NCBI GenBank assembly: GCA_019614645.1
Contig: JABWDB010000004.1
Location: forward strand, 5,890,001-5,954,000
Length of the DNA: 64,000 bases
Reading direction: 5' to 3'
Source of the DNA: Stratiolaelaps scimitus
Taxonomy: Eukaryota > Arthropoda > Arachnida > Mesostigmata > Laelapidae
Both the position numbers and the translations under genes were made by a program. Positions 12,601-22,127 of this stretch are shown here, in pieces; position 1 is the stretch's first letter; every line of letters starts with the position of its first letter. The notes below the pieces were generated by a model. It had not been told where the DNA came from and made no database searches. It saw only the letters and a program-made list of their open reading frames with translations.

Positions 12601-12900
12601 ACCCTGCTGGAAAGGCGCACCCGTTCCTACAGTCGTCCGTCGGGCCACTTCAAGCGTCAGCGTGCTGGGACTGGGGGCTGGGGGTTGGCCCCCACCCCCG
12701 TCTTCGCTTTCTACTATCGTATCCCATAGAACAGACCATCTCTGGCCCTGGCTGGCTAGACCACCCCGTAGCTCAAAGGTCCTGTGCCTGCCGCGCTGCG
12801 GCATCTCTTCTTGAAAACGGTCCCATAAAACCCCCGCGTCACAAAGGCCATACGGTTCGACGCCGCTGTGTTACGCTCTGGTCCCGGCCGGGTGGAAATG
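9690..12900. other. GC-rich low-complexity block (possible CpG-island or promoter region)
   Basis: GC content rises sharply here against AT-rich flanks. The block contains GCT/GCC/GGC trinucleotide runs (about 10.0-10.15 kb), a long purine-rich AGAG tract (about 10.63-10.74 kb), a CT array (about 11.53-11.55 kb) and many CpG dinucleotides. Long ORFs occur on both strands (437 codons on minus at 9946-11259, 171 on plus at 9962-10477), but their translations are compositionally biased and match no family I know. High GC alone would produce them. The block may be the promoter or 5'-UTR of a gene I cannot resolve. Confidence 0.5.
10626..10740 (+). repeat. Purine-rich (GA) tract
   Basis: About 115 bases dominated by AGAG and GAGA motifs on the plus strand, inside the GC-rich block. 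Tracts like this can bind GAGA-type factors in arthropods or form triplex DNA; no function is shown here. Confidence 0.7.
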
Positions 12901-13254
12901 GGCTTCCAATGAGACTACCCACAAACAACATCATGTTAAGCATACGACCCGTGCTTACCATCAATAATAGATATGCGTTTCAAGAACGTAAATCCATTGG
13001 ACAGAAGTAAGAGTACAGCGAACTACAACCAGCTATAAGCTAAGGCATTGTGCAAACTTTGCAGGTCTGTTATTGGAATTATTAAAAAGGACCTTCACAA
13101 ACATAAATTGTTTCCAGTTTTATATGTAGTGTACTGGCAAAGCGCGACTAGGAACGACTTGAATCATATGAAACACTCTCGAGCGAATAAGTCCTCCATT
13201 AATTTACAATATATATAGATATATATATATATAGAAAGATGTCGTTTCATATTA

Positions 13255-13800
13255 GTGCACACACCTCCCCCAGTCTCGAGCCATGTCGAGTGTACGGAAA
13301 GCTACGCAACCCCATCGACCGCCAACGAAAGTCTGACAGTTTCGAAGCTTTCCCATGAACTATTCTGCTTTCATGTTTCTGTCGACTCATACTTGGACAG
13401 CATCGTGAGTTCTAAAACAAAAAAAATAACAAAAGATCTAGACATCCCCCCGCCGCTCCAAGATTTTCACCGCACTTTGATGCCCTCTGAGAAAATTTGT
13501 TGCGGGTTTGCTCTTCGCCTTCTTCACCTGGACGTTCACTGTACTATTTAACTATGTATTGGCAGGAAAAAGCAAGATAATAATTGCCTTTGGAACCGCC
13601 ACATTTTGGTTAGTCTCCGTTGGGGCTTTCGAATCTTCGATGTGTTCGAGGAAAGCCCGAATGGTGAGTATAAGTATCATGTTAATAAAATGAATCTCTT
13701 TTCTCTAAAGGGTACGCGAGTTCGGGGCGAGGAGGAAGCAGACATCCAGCACACTCGTATCAAGGTGAACAATTTAAACTTCACCGTTGTTTGCAAATGA
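13255..13800 (+). other. Possible spliced coding segment, unrecognised
   Basis: An open stretch (about 13508-13662) reads as a hydrophobic segment, including FAFFTWTFTVLFNYVLAG and TATFWLVSVGAF, which could be membrane helices. A strong donor (ATG|GTGAGT, about 13663) and a pyrimidine-rich acceptor (CTCTAAAG, about 13710) would remove a 45-50 bp intron and join it to a second open stretch ending at a stop near 13800. The frame choice is ambiguous and I do not recognise the product. Treat it as a hint only. Confidence 0.2.
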
Positions 13801-14354
13801 AGCTGCGGGAACAAGTCACTTGCCGGACACCGAGCATCACAAATGTTCTATGTCCAGGGTTATGATGTGTTTTCGCTGTGCTCAGATGTTCACCGAACTT
13901 ATGGCTAACAGATATTAGCCAAACTGTATATATTATATCATAGTTGACATCACGTAGGCCGAATTATTTTCTGCTAGGAGTGCCGTCAGAGGACGACAAA
14001 GATTGTCGTGCCGTCGCAGGTATAAATCATATTAGGTATCATGCAGATGTAATTATATAAAAATGGATACGAAGAATCTGCTGAGGGTCAGCTGTCTATC
14101 ATAATATCCGCTGAGCAATCGCCCTATTAGCTCGGGTGACATCCAATCGCTAACGAAGAACACTGAGGTTTAACAGTGAGAAGCGTTCCGATGGCAGAAC
14201 ACCAAAGCTGTACCATAACAAAAATAAACACCGTAACACCGGTACACTTACATACAGCAGGATCATCAGAAATACTCCGGGATAATCAGAAATACTCCTG
14301 TTGCAATTATTTCCAATAATGCTACGATGACGACGAGAACAAGCGGGACATTCT

Positions 14355-16130
14355 GTTAATTTGTTTCTTTGCTTTGGGTTGGTAACGTCGGTAACGTCGG
14401 AGCACTGTAACAAAAAAAAATGAATTTCAATTTATTAATTAACAACGTAATTACTTGAATTACGTATTTGCTATAATATATTGAAAATGCTAATTGTCGT
14501 GAATGCACGTACTTAAAAGAAAGGTCGCTCAATGCGGACTCTAGTCTTTCTCTGACCCAAGTGGCCATACTAGCCAATACTATAATCGCGTTTCCCCGCT
14601 GTGTATCCAATGATAGTTGTTGTAGCAAAAATAACCCTGCTTGCTCATCCCTGTACCTGAAGCAGCCGTTGACAAGCTCCTTCCAGCAGGATATCGTGGG
14701 GAACATGTCCAACGAAGGTCTTAAGTTCAGGTGCACTTAGCAGGTGAGCCGCTTGCAAATCACTATATTTCTTTAATTTGGCCCTCGATACCCCGCATCC
14801 AGGGTTGTTAACGCAGTGACTAATAGGCTGAAGAGGGTTAAAGTGTCTGTCACTCACCGCACTGTTCCACACTATGTGTCTACCCCTTCTAGGTGGTACG
14901 GCATGAGGGTAAGTTTATTTGGACATCGATGATCCCCTCGGTGGATGGTTCCCTTGTTCAAGGAATGCCCGCCAACCCCGGAGCGTCCGTGCGAAAGTAT
15001 CATTTATCATGGTGTGACTTGAGTGTAACTTTGCAGTGTCCTCACACGGAAGGCCGTAGTGACCATCTGGAGCTACTGGGTCCCCACATTTGCTGCGCTA
15101 TGAGTTACAACCAATAGTGCCTCGAGGCTTCGACCGGCACTAATACCTAAGGAATTATCATCAAGCGGAGCATCTAAAAAGGAAGAGCGCTCAGCCATGC
15201 TCCAGCTCCGTGTGTCATGGCCGCTTTACTGGTGAGTGGCACACCGGCCAGCTCAAGCAACTCCTTGGGAGTAAAGACTGGAAGCCGGCATCATTGGAGA
15301 CTGCTGTGTTCCAGAGCTCCAGCGTTTTAGAAAAGGATTGGCATTTTCTACGGCTAAGGTTTAGGCCACTGACATGAAATAAATCAAGCACTCGGCGAAG
15401 GTCCGGTGTAACAGTTATAGGGTACCCGTCCATTTAGCAATGTAGGAGGCGGGATTGAAGAGACTCAACAAGTGAGCATATGGCGACGCGGAAATGAACG
15501 GGGCCAAGCAGGTCCCTCTGATAAAATCCGCACTCAGAACTGGCGAACACCATGTCTAAAATCAGGTGGGACAGGTAACGATATGCCTGATTGACTAAAG
15601 GGAACAGGCAGGAACGTATTTAGCCACCTTTCACAGGACGAGTCCGCGTCGGATAGTGTGAAAACGTCCTGAAAGTCGAGCTTCCCCCCATCCTTCCATG
15701 CCCCGTTTGATGAGAGCCGAAGAGCTCTTCCTTTCCTGCAGATCCGTGCAACCGTCGCCATGGTGCATCATGCGATTGGACGTATGGAACCATCCTGTTT
15801 CTTAAGAGTGATGAGGGTAACGGTCAAGCTTTGTTGATTTATTAAAGGAACTGCACATAATGCTGAAGTTCTCTTATATGTAATGGGGGCTCCGAGGAGA
15901 CTGGGTGCTATATTCCCGGGGACCTTTCCATTGGGCAAAAGATGGGGAATATTCGGTAGCCTTTCACATATGACAGTCACGGTTGTTTCAAGTGGAGATA
16001 GGAGGCGTCGCTGATGATCTGGCAGGGAAGGAACCGATAGCCAAAGTATTTTCCTCTGCTGAAGTAGTGGACCTTTCGACGCCCGAAGGTCACTCAACGA
16101 AGTTATAGTCTATAGACTTCAGAGGATGTT
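14355..16130 (-). mobile_element. Decayed non-LTR retrotransposon (LINE) ORF
   Basis: Three minus-strand reading frames, read in order, follow the ORF of a LINE reverse transcriptase. They contain the entry motif LKKQDGSIRPIA (about 15.78-15.82 kb), a following VARICRK...DVFTLSDAD segment (15.53-15.76 kb), a downstream DLRRVLDLFHVSGLNLSRRKC segment (15.2-15.4 kb), then a C-terminal region with AKLKKYSDLQ (about 14.76 kb) and LSLDTQRGNAIIVLAS (about 14.56 kb). Several frame changes and stops separate them, so the copy is dead and 5'-truncated. A short repeat carrying AATAAA is inserted inside the RT segment at 15816-15884. I infer a LINE from the order and character of the motifs; the clade is not assigned. 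Confidence 0.65.
15816..15884 (-). repeat. Short interspersed repeat nested in the LINE (copy 2)
   Basis: Read on the minus strand it runs ACATATAAGAGAAC..GCATTATGTGCAGTTCCTTTAATAAATC, matching the repeat at 16591-16661. It interrupts the LINE reading between GAPIT and LITLKKQDGSIRPIA, so it arrived after the LINE. Confidence 0.6.
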
Positions 16131-16590
16131 TTACGTTGAAGTTAGCACGGACAAAGAACGAGTTTTATCATGGTATCGGTAGAACATGAGACATGAGCCA
16201 TTCCGGTTGGTGCTGTTGAACATCACAGGGGGGGCGGGATTCACGGATTTGGTATGCATTAGAATGGCAACACCCCTCCTTAGAAAACAAAGATCTATAT
16301 ACACAAGATTCATAAGAGAGACATATATATACATATATCGGTCCAATACAAGGCACTGATCATGCAGAGTTGCGCACTGGCCCGCGTACTTCTAATTAAA
16401 GTAAAAACGTAATTTCAAACACTTCAGGCGGTATGTCACATGAACATAGGCTGTACAACGGCGATTTGAAACAACCCTTTATGAGCCTTATAGACTCACA
16501 TATTGCAGTGAAGTCAATATTTAGCCATAATATGCCAGGTAAGTGTCTGGTGTAAAAAACCGGAGGTCGCAAGCTTGAGTCATGCGACCC

Positions 16591-16661
16591 GGTGACATAT
16601 AAAAGAACCTAAGCATTGTAAAAAATTGCAGTTCCTCTAATAAACCAATTCACCTTTACCT
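16591..16661 (+). repeat. Short interspersed repeat (copy 3, fullest)
   Basis: Contains ACATATAAAAGAACCTAAGC, then GCAGTTCCTCTAATAAACC and ACCTTTACC. A TATA-like box followed within about 50 bases by AATAAA is the arrangement seen in small LTRs, so this could be the core of an LTR or TRIM element. That class is inference; the sequence shared between copies is seen directly. Confidence 0.55.
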
Positions 16662-17503
16662 TCTAAAATTAAATATATCGTTCACGAACGTATATGTTGC
16701 CGTTCGAATGTTCTCCCGTTGGCACCACCGATGATGACTGCACCCCGAAAATCACCATTTGCGAGCAGCATTCATGCAGCGATTCAGCATGGATAGCCTA
16801 ATCAGGTGAGATCGGTTAAGAGAGTCGCTTTCTTATGCTATGTTCATCTTGACATCGTTTCTCGAACTGCCTCCCCATGTGAATACTCTGTGAATACTGA
16901 ACTGATCTCCTGTCACTTAGTAAGTAGTTATCCTGGAATACTCTACTATGGACGATGCAACTTTGACACTCTGTCGAAGTGCATCGGAAAAAAACCTATG
17001 TGATTTATAAACGATGTCGGCCGTCGAAGGCTCGAGCGGCCCATTTCTGTTACTGCATGTTACCCCATGGGAGATGATGGAGGTCAGAGGAGTAGAGAAA
17101 TCCGCGAGTGACGGATCATGTCGATGGCGGATGAGTCTAATCGGTGCCGCTGGGAGCTGACAAAGGTCACTCTTATCTGGAAATGCATGCCATTAGGCTA
17201 AATGGTGTTTTGGTAAACTTTGGTGCCTGGGTAAACCCTGGGGATTCATTTTCTTCGTGTTGTTCGTCTACATTCAATTTTTTAATCGCCAAATACCTAC
17301 GATCGCAATTTAAAGCCTTCATGGGCTCTCCCTTTGCGCGCAGGTGAAAAAAATATCAGAGTTCGACAAATCAGGTTCAAAGCTGACAGGGACTAACAGC
17401 TAACGATTATCCAGAAGATGAAACACTTGAGAGACACGTTGCGAGGGGCGCAATAACACCCAACGGTTCTTGCGTGCTGGGGTCGTATCTGGCGATAGGG
17501 CTT

Positions 17504-17833
17504 TCAGTATTCACTTGGACACCTCATTTGGTCAACAACTGTCATGAGGGTGATGGAAAACGGTTGACAGGTGCTGTTATAGCATTGGATTCTATTATTT
17601 TTCGACCTTAGAACTGCTCCAATTTTGCACCCCGCTCCGTCCCACACCAGAGGTATCGTCTGCGACCATACATCACCGTTAGGATTCTTCTCAATGACAG
17701 CGTCTTGGTTTTGACTTATTGGCAGGAGGACTCCATTCGCACGTACGTGCGATGACGGTGACGCAGACCCACATCCCTTTGCCACAGATAGGATATGCCA
17801 ATGAATCAATACCACGCATATAACGAAGTCCAA
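17504..17833 (-). CDS. Putative small secreted protein, 109 aa
   Basis: A single-exon ORF starts with a hydrophobic stretch (MDFVICVVLIHWHILSV) that looks like a signal peptide. The rest is 85-90 residues with five or six cysteines and one N-glycosylation sequon (NST). It is not a shadow of a longer frame and lies head-to-head with the 17880 gene, whose ATG is 47 bases away. I do not recognise the family. A small cysteine-bearing extracellular protein is inferred from shape alone, and a chance ORF remains possible. Confidence 0.35.
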   Translation of the reverse strand: MDFVICVVLIHWHILSVAKGCGSASPSSHVRANGVLLPISQNQDAVIEKNPNGDVWSQTIPLVWDGAGCKIGAVLRSKNNRIQCYNSTCQPFSITLMTVVDQMRCPSEY

Positions 17834-17879
17834 CTACGAAACCCCGTGATTCTAACGAAATTTACACTTTGCCATTTCA

Positions 17880-19766
17880 ATGGCAAAGGCAGAAGTACAA
17901 ACGAATCAAGAGCAGGCTATACCAAGAGAACGAACCATAGTAGCCCTAGCAGAAAATGTAGTGAAGGAGCTGCAGCGCAGAATAGATAGCGGGACCCTTG
18001 ACAAGGATCCAACAAGTATTATAAAAACAGCCGAGGAGATATCGACGGCACAGCAAAAGCCGCAGTCAAAGCCGTCGACATCAGAGGCTGGGGTAGCCCC
18101 TCAACAGGATGGAGCTCCACTCGCAGAGAACACCGTCACCTCACAGGTAAGTGTCACGACTTCATCAGCAAGTGTGACGCCATTGACAGTAGCTGAAACC
18201 TCGCCAGCATCCCGAGCAGGTGGAGCGCCCTTACCAAAAACCCCTTCGGCTAGACCAAAAAGTGGAACGCCGTCACCAGCAAATGTGAAGTCTTCGCAAG
18301 AGGCTGCAGATTCACCAGCCAGTGAGACAGCTTCACGAGCCTCGGCAAAGGAGTCAGTTGGTCTTCGAACGAACGAAACAGCTAATAGGCGGGAGACAGC
18401 TTCTGTGTCTGCAACGGAGGTGGGTGTTTCACCGACAAGTGGAGCTCTGTCGGTACAGGAAATAACACCTCCAACGGACGATGATGGACCTCCACCTGCT
18501 AAGAGAGCCCGTACAGAAGAGGCATCTCGTCGGCGAGATAGCGAGTCCAGCTATGGGGTAGAAGGCGGTCTTGCTAGCGAACCCATGGAAATGCCACGCT
18601 ACAATTATACGCCTGACTGTATGCCGGGACGGAACGATGTTCTTGGTCTCGTTCTCGCGCAGATCATCAACCACATCGAGGAGGCTTTAGCCAATGACAA
18701 CGCTACCGAGGCTCAGACTAACAATGTATGCCCAAATCACGCAGTGCATCGAGGAGGTGGTGTCAGGGAGCAGGGCCCGGACTCTGCAAGTCCGCCTGAA
18801 GGCGGGCACGGCAGTCAATGTCAGTGTCATCACAACACGTCAGCTCAATCTCTGGGCCAGCTCCTCGCTGGCAATTCAGTGACTCCTATCGTTATATCAC
18901 GAATTGACCGGCGGCCAAGAAGGTCAACAGATCGACAGAACTCAAACGAGAACGCAGACCGTTCAGGCGGTGAACAGAGTCACGGATCACTGTGTTGGGG
19001 CCACGTGGTCGATCACGAATCATCGGAGTCCCGTCAGCCAAATAATCGCCCTGTGACGCAGCAAGTTGACACAGAGGTGGTTTCACGCAACGCAGGAGAT
19101 GCAACAGAGGGCAGCAATCCACAACAAGATCCCGATCTTTCGGCTATGAGCACACCGAATGAGCGCATTATCATCATTATCGAACTGAGCGACTCCGATA
19201 TGCAACAAGCCCTCACGTCGAATCTTGGCATCACAGCTGAGTCAAGTGCGGCAACACTACAGGCAGGTGGGGCTGCTGCGCCTGCTCTCACAGGCCCACA
19301 AGGGTCGAGTGCAAATGAGTTGCAACAGCACACCTCGAATGGACCTTCCGGCCGGCCCGAAATAGGTCAAACACCAACAGGCCCAACGGTTGTATCACTG
19401 CTAGATCTGCCGCAACACCGATTTCAACATTTAATTGCCTCGGCTCGCAGCTCACACCAGCAACACGCCAATACCTCGAGAGGAACACAACGAAATCAGA
19501 CGAGACGGCCGAGAACGCGAGAGTCAAGCGACACGTCCAGCGGCCGGTCGAGAAAACGCCGCCAGAGGGATGAGCCAGTAGTAACAACAACAACAACAGC
19601 CGCCGCTGCCCCCGCAGCAGCAATTCGCAATGAAACCTCCGAGCACTCACAAGACTCACATGAGAGGAAGCGAAAGCTTTCCGATGATCAGGAAGCAGCC
19701 CCGCAAGGGCAAACCAGCGACGGTGCGCAGCCGGAGGTAAAAAAATCGAAGCAACCCGAGGGGTAG
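17880..19766 (+). CDS. Disordered nuclear-type protein, 628 aa, paralogue of the 22128-24023 gene
   Basis: An intronless ORF with good ATG context (TTTCAATGG) and an AATAAA signal at 19878, about 110 bases past the stop. The protein is mostly low-complexity (Ser, Thr, Ala, Gln, Pro) and predicted by eye to be disordered. Visible elements: an N-terminal helix-like block (residues 15-35, IPRERTIVALAENVVKELQ); a basic patch near 206 (PAKRARTEE); a conserved block at 225-270 (YGVEGG.LASEPMEMPRYNY, then LGLVLAQIINHIEEAL); a SUMO-interaction-like motif at 427-440 (NERIIIIIELSDSD); and basic patches near the C-terminus (GRSRKRRQR). The same elements occur in the same order in the convergent gene at 22128-24023, which supports both as real genes. 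I know no matching family and assign no function. Confidence 0.8.
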   Translation: MAKAEVQTNQEQAIPRERTIVALAENVVKELQRRIDSGTLDKDPTSIIKTAEEISTAQQKPQSKPSTSEAGVAPQQDGAPLAENTVTSQVSVTTSSASVTPLTVAETSPASRAGGAPLPKTPSARPKSGTPSPANVKSSQEAADSPASETASRASAKESVGLRTNETANRRETASVSATEVGVSPTSGALSVQEITPPTDDDGPPPAKRARTEEASRRRDSESSYGVEGGLASEPMEMPRYNYTPDCMPGRNDVLGLVLAQIINHIEEALANDNATEAQTNNVCPNHAVHRGGGVREQGPDSASPPEGGHGSQCQCHHNTSAQSLGQLLAGNSVTPIVISRIDRRPRRSTDRQNSNENADRSGGEQSHGSLCWGHVVDHESSESRQPNNRPVTQQVDTEVVSRNAGDATEGSNPQQDPDLSAMSTPNERIIIIIELSDSDMQQALTSNLGITAESSAATLQAGGAAAPALTGPQGSSANELQQHTSNGPSGRPEIGQTPTGPTVVSLLDLPQHRFQHLIASARSSHQQHANTSRGTQRNQTRRPRTRESSDTSSGRSRKRRQRDEPVVTTTTTAAAAPAAAIRNETSEHSQDSHERKRKLSDDQEAAPQGQTSDGAQPEVKKSKQPEG

Positions 19767-19877
19767 CAGCCCCCCCTCCCCTGCCCACGGCGAGTCACTC
19801 CGCTGAAAAGGAAGCTGGTCACTTGCTCAATTGAATTCGAATGCGAACCAAGAGCTCGGGGGTTCACTGAGCTCGTG

Positions 19878-19883
19878 AATAAA
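19878..19883 (+). terminator. Polyadenylation signal AATAAA
   Basis: Canonical hexamer about 110 bases downstream of the 628-aa ORF stop, in the correct orientation. It supports transcription of that gene, though position alone is not proof. Confidence 0.55.
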
Positions 19884-20821
19884 GCTGACTTGTTGTTGGT
19901 GTTGTACCTCGAGGGGATGTGGCTCCCTCTTCTCATTTTCACCTTTGTGGTGTCAAGTTCGTATCACGAATATTACTATTGGCGCGAGGGCATTTAATTC
20001 TTAATTATCATCAACAAGATTAACAATGAACGTGTACACTCCGAGTAGTACGCCCATTATCGCATAACGGATGCTGATTCAAAGAATAAACATGTGCTAT
20101 TTGAAGGCTTCGACGTTGTGCTAGTTTGTATGGTTCGAAATATATAGCGTCACTCTATAAATGCAGGCTCTAATAATAGCAATAATAATAATCCAGAAAT
20201 GGAGGATTGGCCTCGCATTTCGACTGCCTGTGACATCCCGCAAGAGGCAAGAGGTGGCTGTTCTGTCACGCATGTGCATTACGCGTTCCCGAGACCCCCC
20301 ATTAAAAAAAAAATGCTGACCGCCAAGTATACTTGCGTGTATATGGCTGCTGTGTGTGCAACAGCCGCCATCCTCAGACAGCCTCGTAATGTTGAACCCG
20401 ACACGATACTGAATTCGCTTGCTACGCCGAATTTTCTGTCTGCTAAGATGAGCTGAGGTTGTATTTCAACAATTGCATTGACAACGCCCTTGAGATTTAC
20501 CGCTGACGCCGTACTCGTGTACTTCAATGACGATTCGTATATGTGAGCTGAGATGTTGATGCCTTCAGTACATTTGTCCGATATTTTTAGGGGCAAAAAA
20601 AAAACGGATTTCGAGCTCATTCACTGCGGAGAGATTACAATCAAATATTCGATGGTGAAGTCCCACTATTTTGGCTGGGGAGAATCGGGTAATTACACCT
20701 TGCCGTTGGAACATCATACACAGTTCTCGGAAATTTCGTCTGCCACACGTTGATATTCAAGTCGGTGGGCTATGGGAACACTTTGAAGTATTGTAGGGTG
20801 TTTTCGAGACGGTGTGAGGGC

Positions 20822-21060
20822 TCAGTCTCTGAGCGAGTCCCTCCACTCACAAAGAGTTTCTCTATTTGTATGGATATTCAAAAGCGCTGGGATTAAATCG
20901 AAACCTTTAATCTCTACTGAAACTAATCGATATTGAAGAATTGCAGAATCGAAGGAAGCTTTGCCCATTGCTCTAAACGTACCCATATGAATATAGACGA
21001 AACACCTACCTCGATATCCAGGGATTTCACCGTAGCAGTAAAACACCTCTGAAAGGGCGT
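20822..21060 (-). other. Possible terminal exons of an unrecognised minus-strand gene
   Basis: Reading minus, an open segment FYCYGEIPGYR ends at a consensus-like donor (CGAG|GTAGGT, about 21009). A pyrimidine-rich acceptor (TTAGTTTCAG, about 20925) opens in matching phase onto VEIKGFDLIPALLNIH..CEWRDSLRD and a stop. The intron would be about 80 bp. Phase agreement is the only support and no upstream exon was found. Confidence 0.25.
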
Positions 21061-22127
21061 ATCATTATGCAGCGCTCGTAGGAACTCGTTATCGAATCAT
21101 AGCACTGGGTATCTTCTAGATCGGCTAATTGCTTGGGTGGCCTTGTTGTTTATTAGGCTGCTGACCGAAATGTATTTTTAACGTTGTGTCGGCCATTTGG
21201 ATGAAGTGCGGATGACATTAACGAGGAATCGAAATCGTCAAGGTGAGTGCCATTTTAATTTGGCGACATTAACTGAAATGCCACTGTATCAGTGGTGCAA
21301 ATCCTTCGAATGTAGCTATGTTACCACCGGAAGCACCGAACTCTTTTGTTTTATTTTTATTTTGAGAATCTGTGCCGCACCATGGTGATAATAAATCGTA
21401 AACGTTGATTATTAGCTGAGAGCATATCCGTTCATTTTACAACTCGATGGCTGTCTACCATCATTCTTGAATCGCTCTTAGGGATGTTACTATTGTTTAT
21501 CCGGCGATATTGTTTGTTATCTAATAGTACTCGGAACATTCAAGCCTGTCACCCACTATCTTGTCTAGTATTGTACGGTGATCCTTACACAGTTTGTCTC
21601 GACAAACGTTGTATGATCAGGTGGCACGGTTTGTCTAATTCGTTTCGTATTATATATATATATATATATATATATAGACCCAAAAGAGACCCGGGTATAG
21701 TGGAAATCAGGCTAATATATCTATTCAGACACGGATGGTATATCGTTTGTACACAGATTCTATTCCATATAAAGGGAGAATTGTAAATAAACAATATTTG
21801 TATATACATCATCTATTCATAGCTTTTCACTTTTAGATTACAACAGTATAATAATGCAAATTGCTTCCAATAACAAGACACTCGAAACAGTCAGTCGTTA
21901 TTACCACCGTACACTTTCTAGGCACCAGGGCGTGCCCTAATGTCGTGTCTACGAGTTTCGACACGTCCAACTAGTGTCTCGGCCTTTCTCACTTCCTTCA
22001 ATGTGATCACGCTGGTTGTCTCTTTTGTCTGTCAGCTTTCTTATCCGCAGTAAGGAAGCTGTTAGCTCTCAGTTGGACTGAGAAGGGTTGCTGGCAACAC
22101 AGACGCGTACGCATACGTCCATACTGG

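Noticed and set aside
12388..12814. ORFs on both strands near 12.4-12.8 kb
   Set aside because: They are mutually antisense, Pro/Gly/Arg-rich frames of GC-rich DNA with no recognisable domain.
14356..14736. A host-gene exon pair ending QSKETN
   Set aside because: The flanking frames read like the C-terminal part of a LINE ORF (KYSDLQ..., then QRGNAIIVLAS), so I assigned the whole stretch to the decayed retrotransposon.
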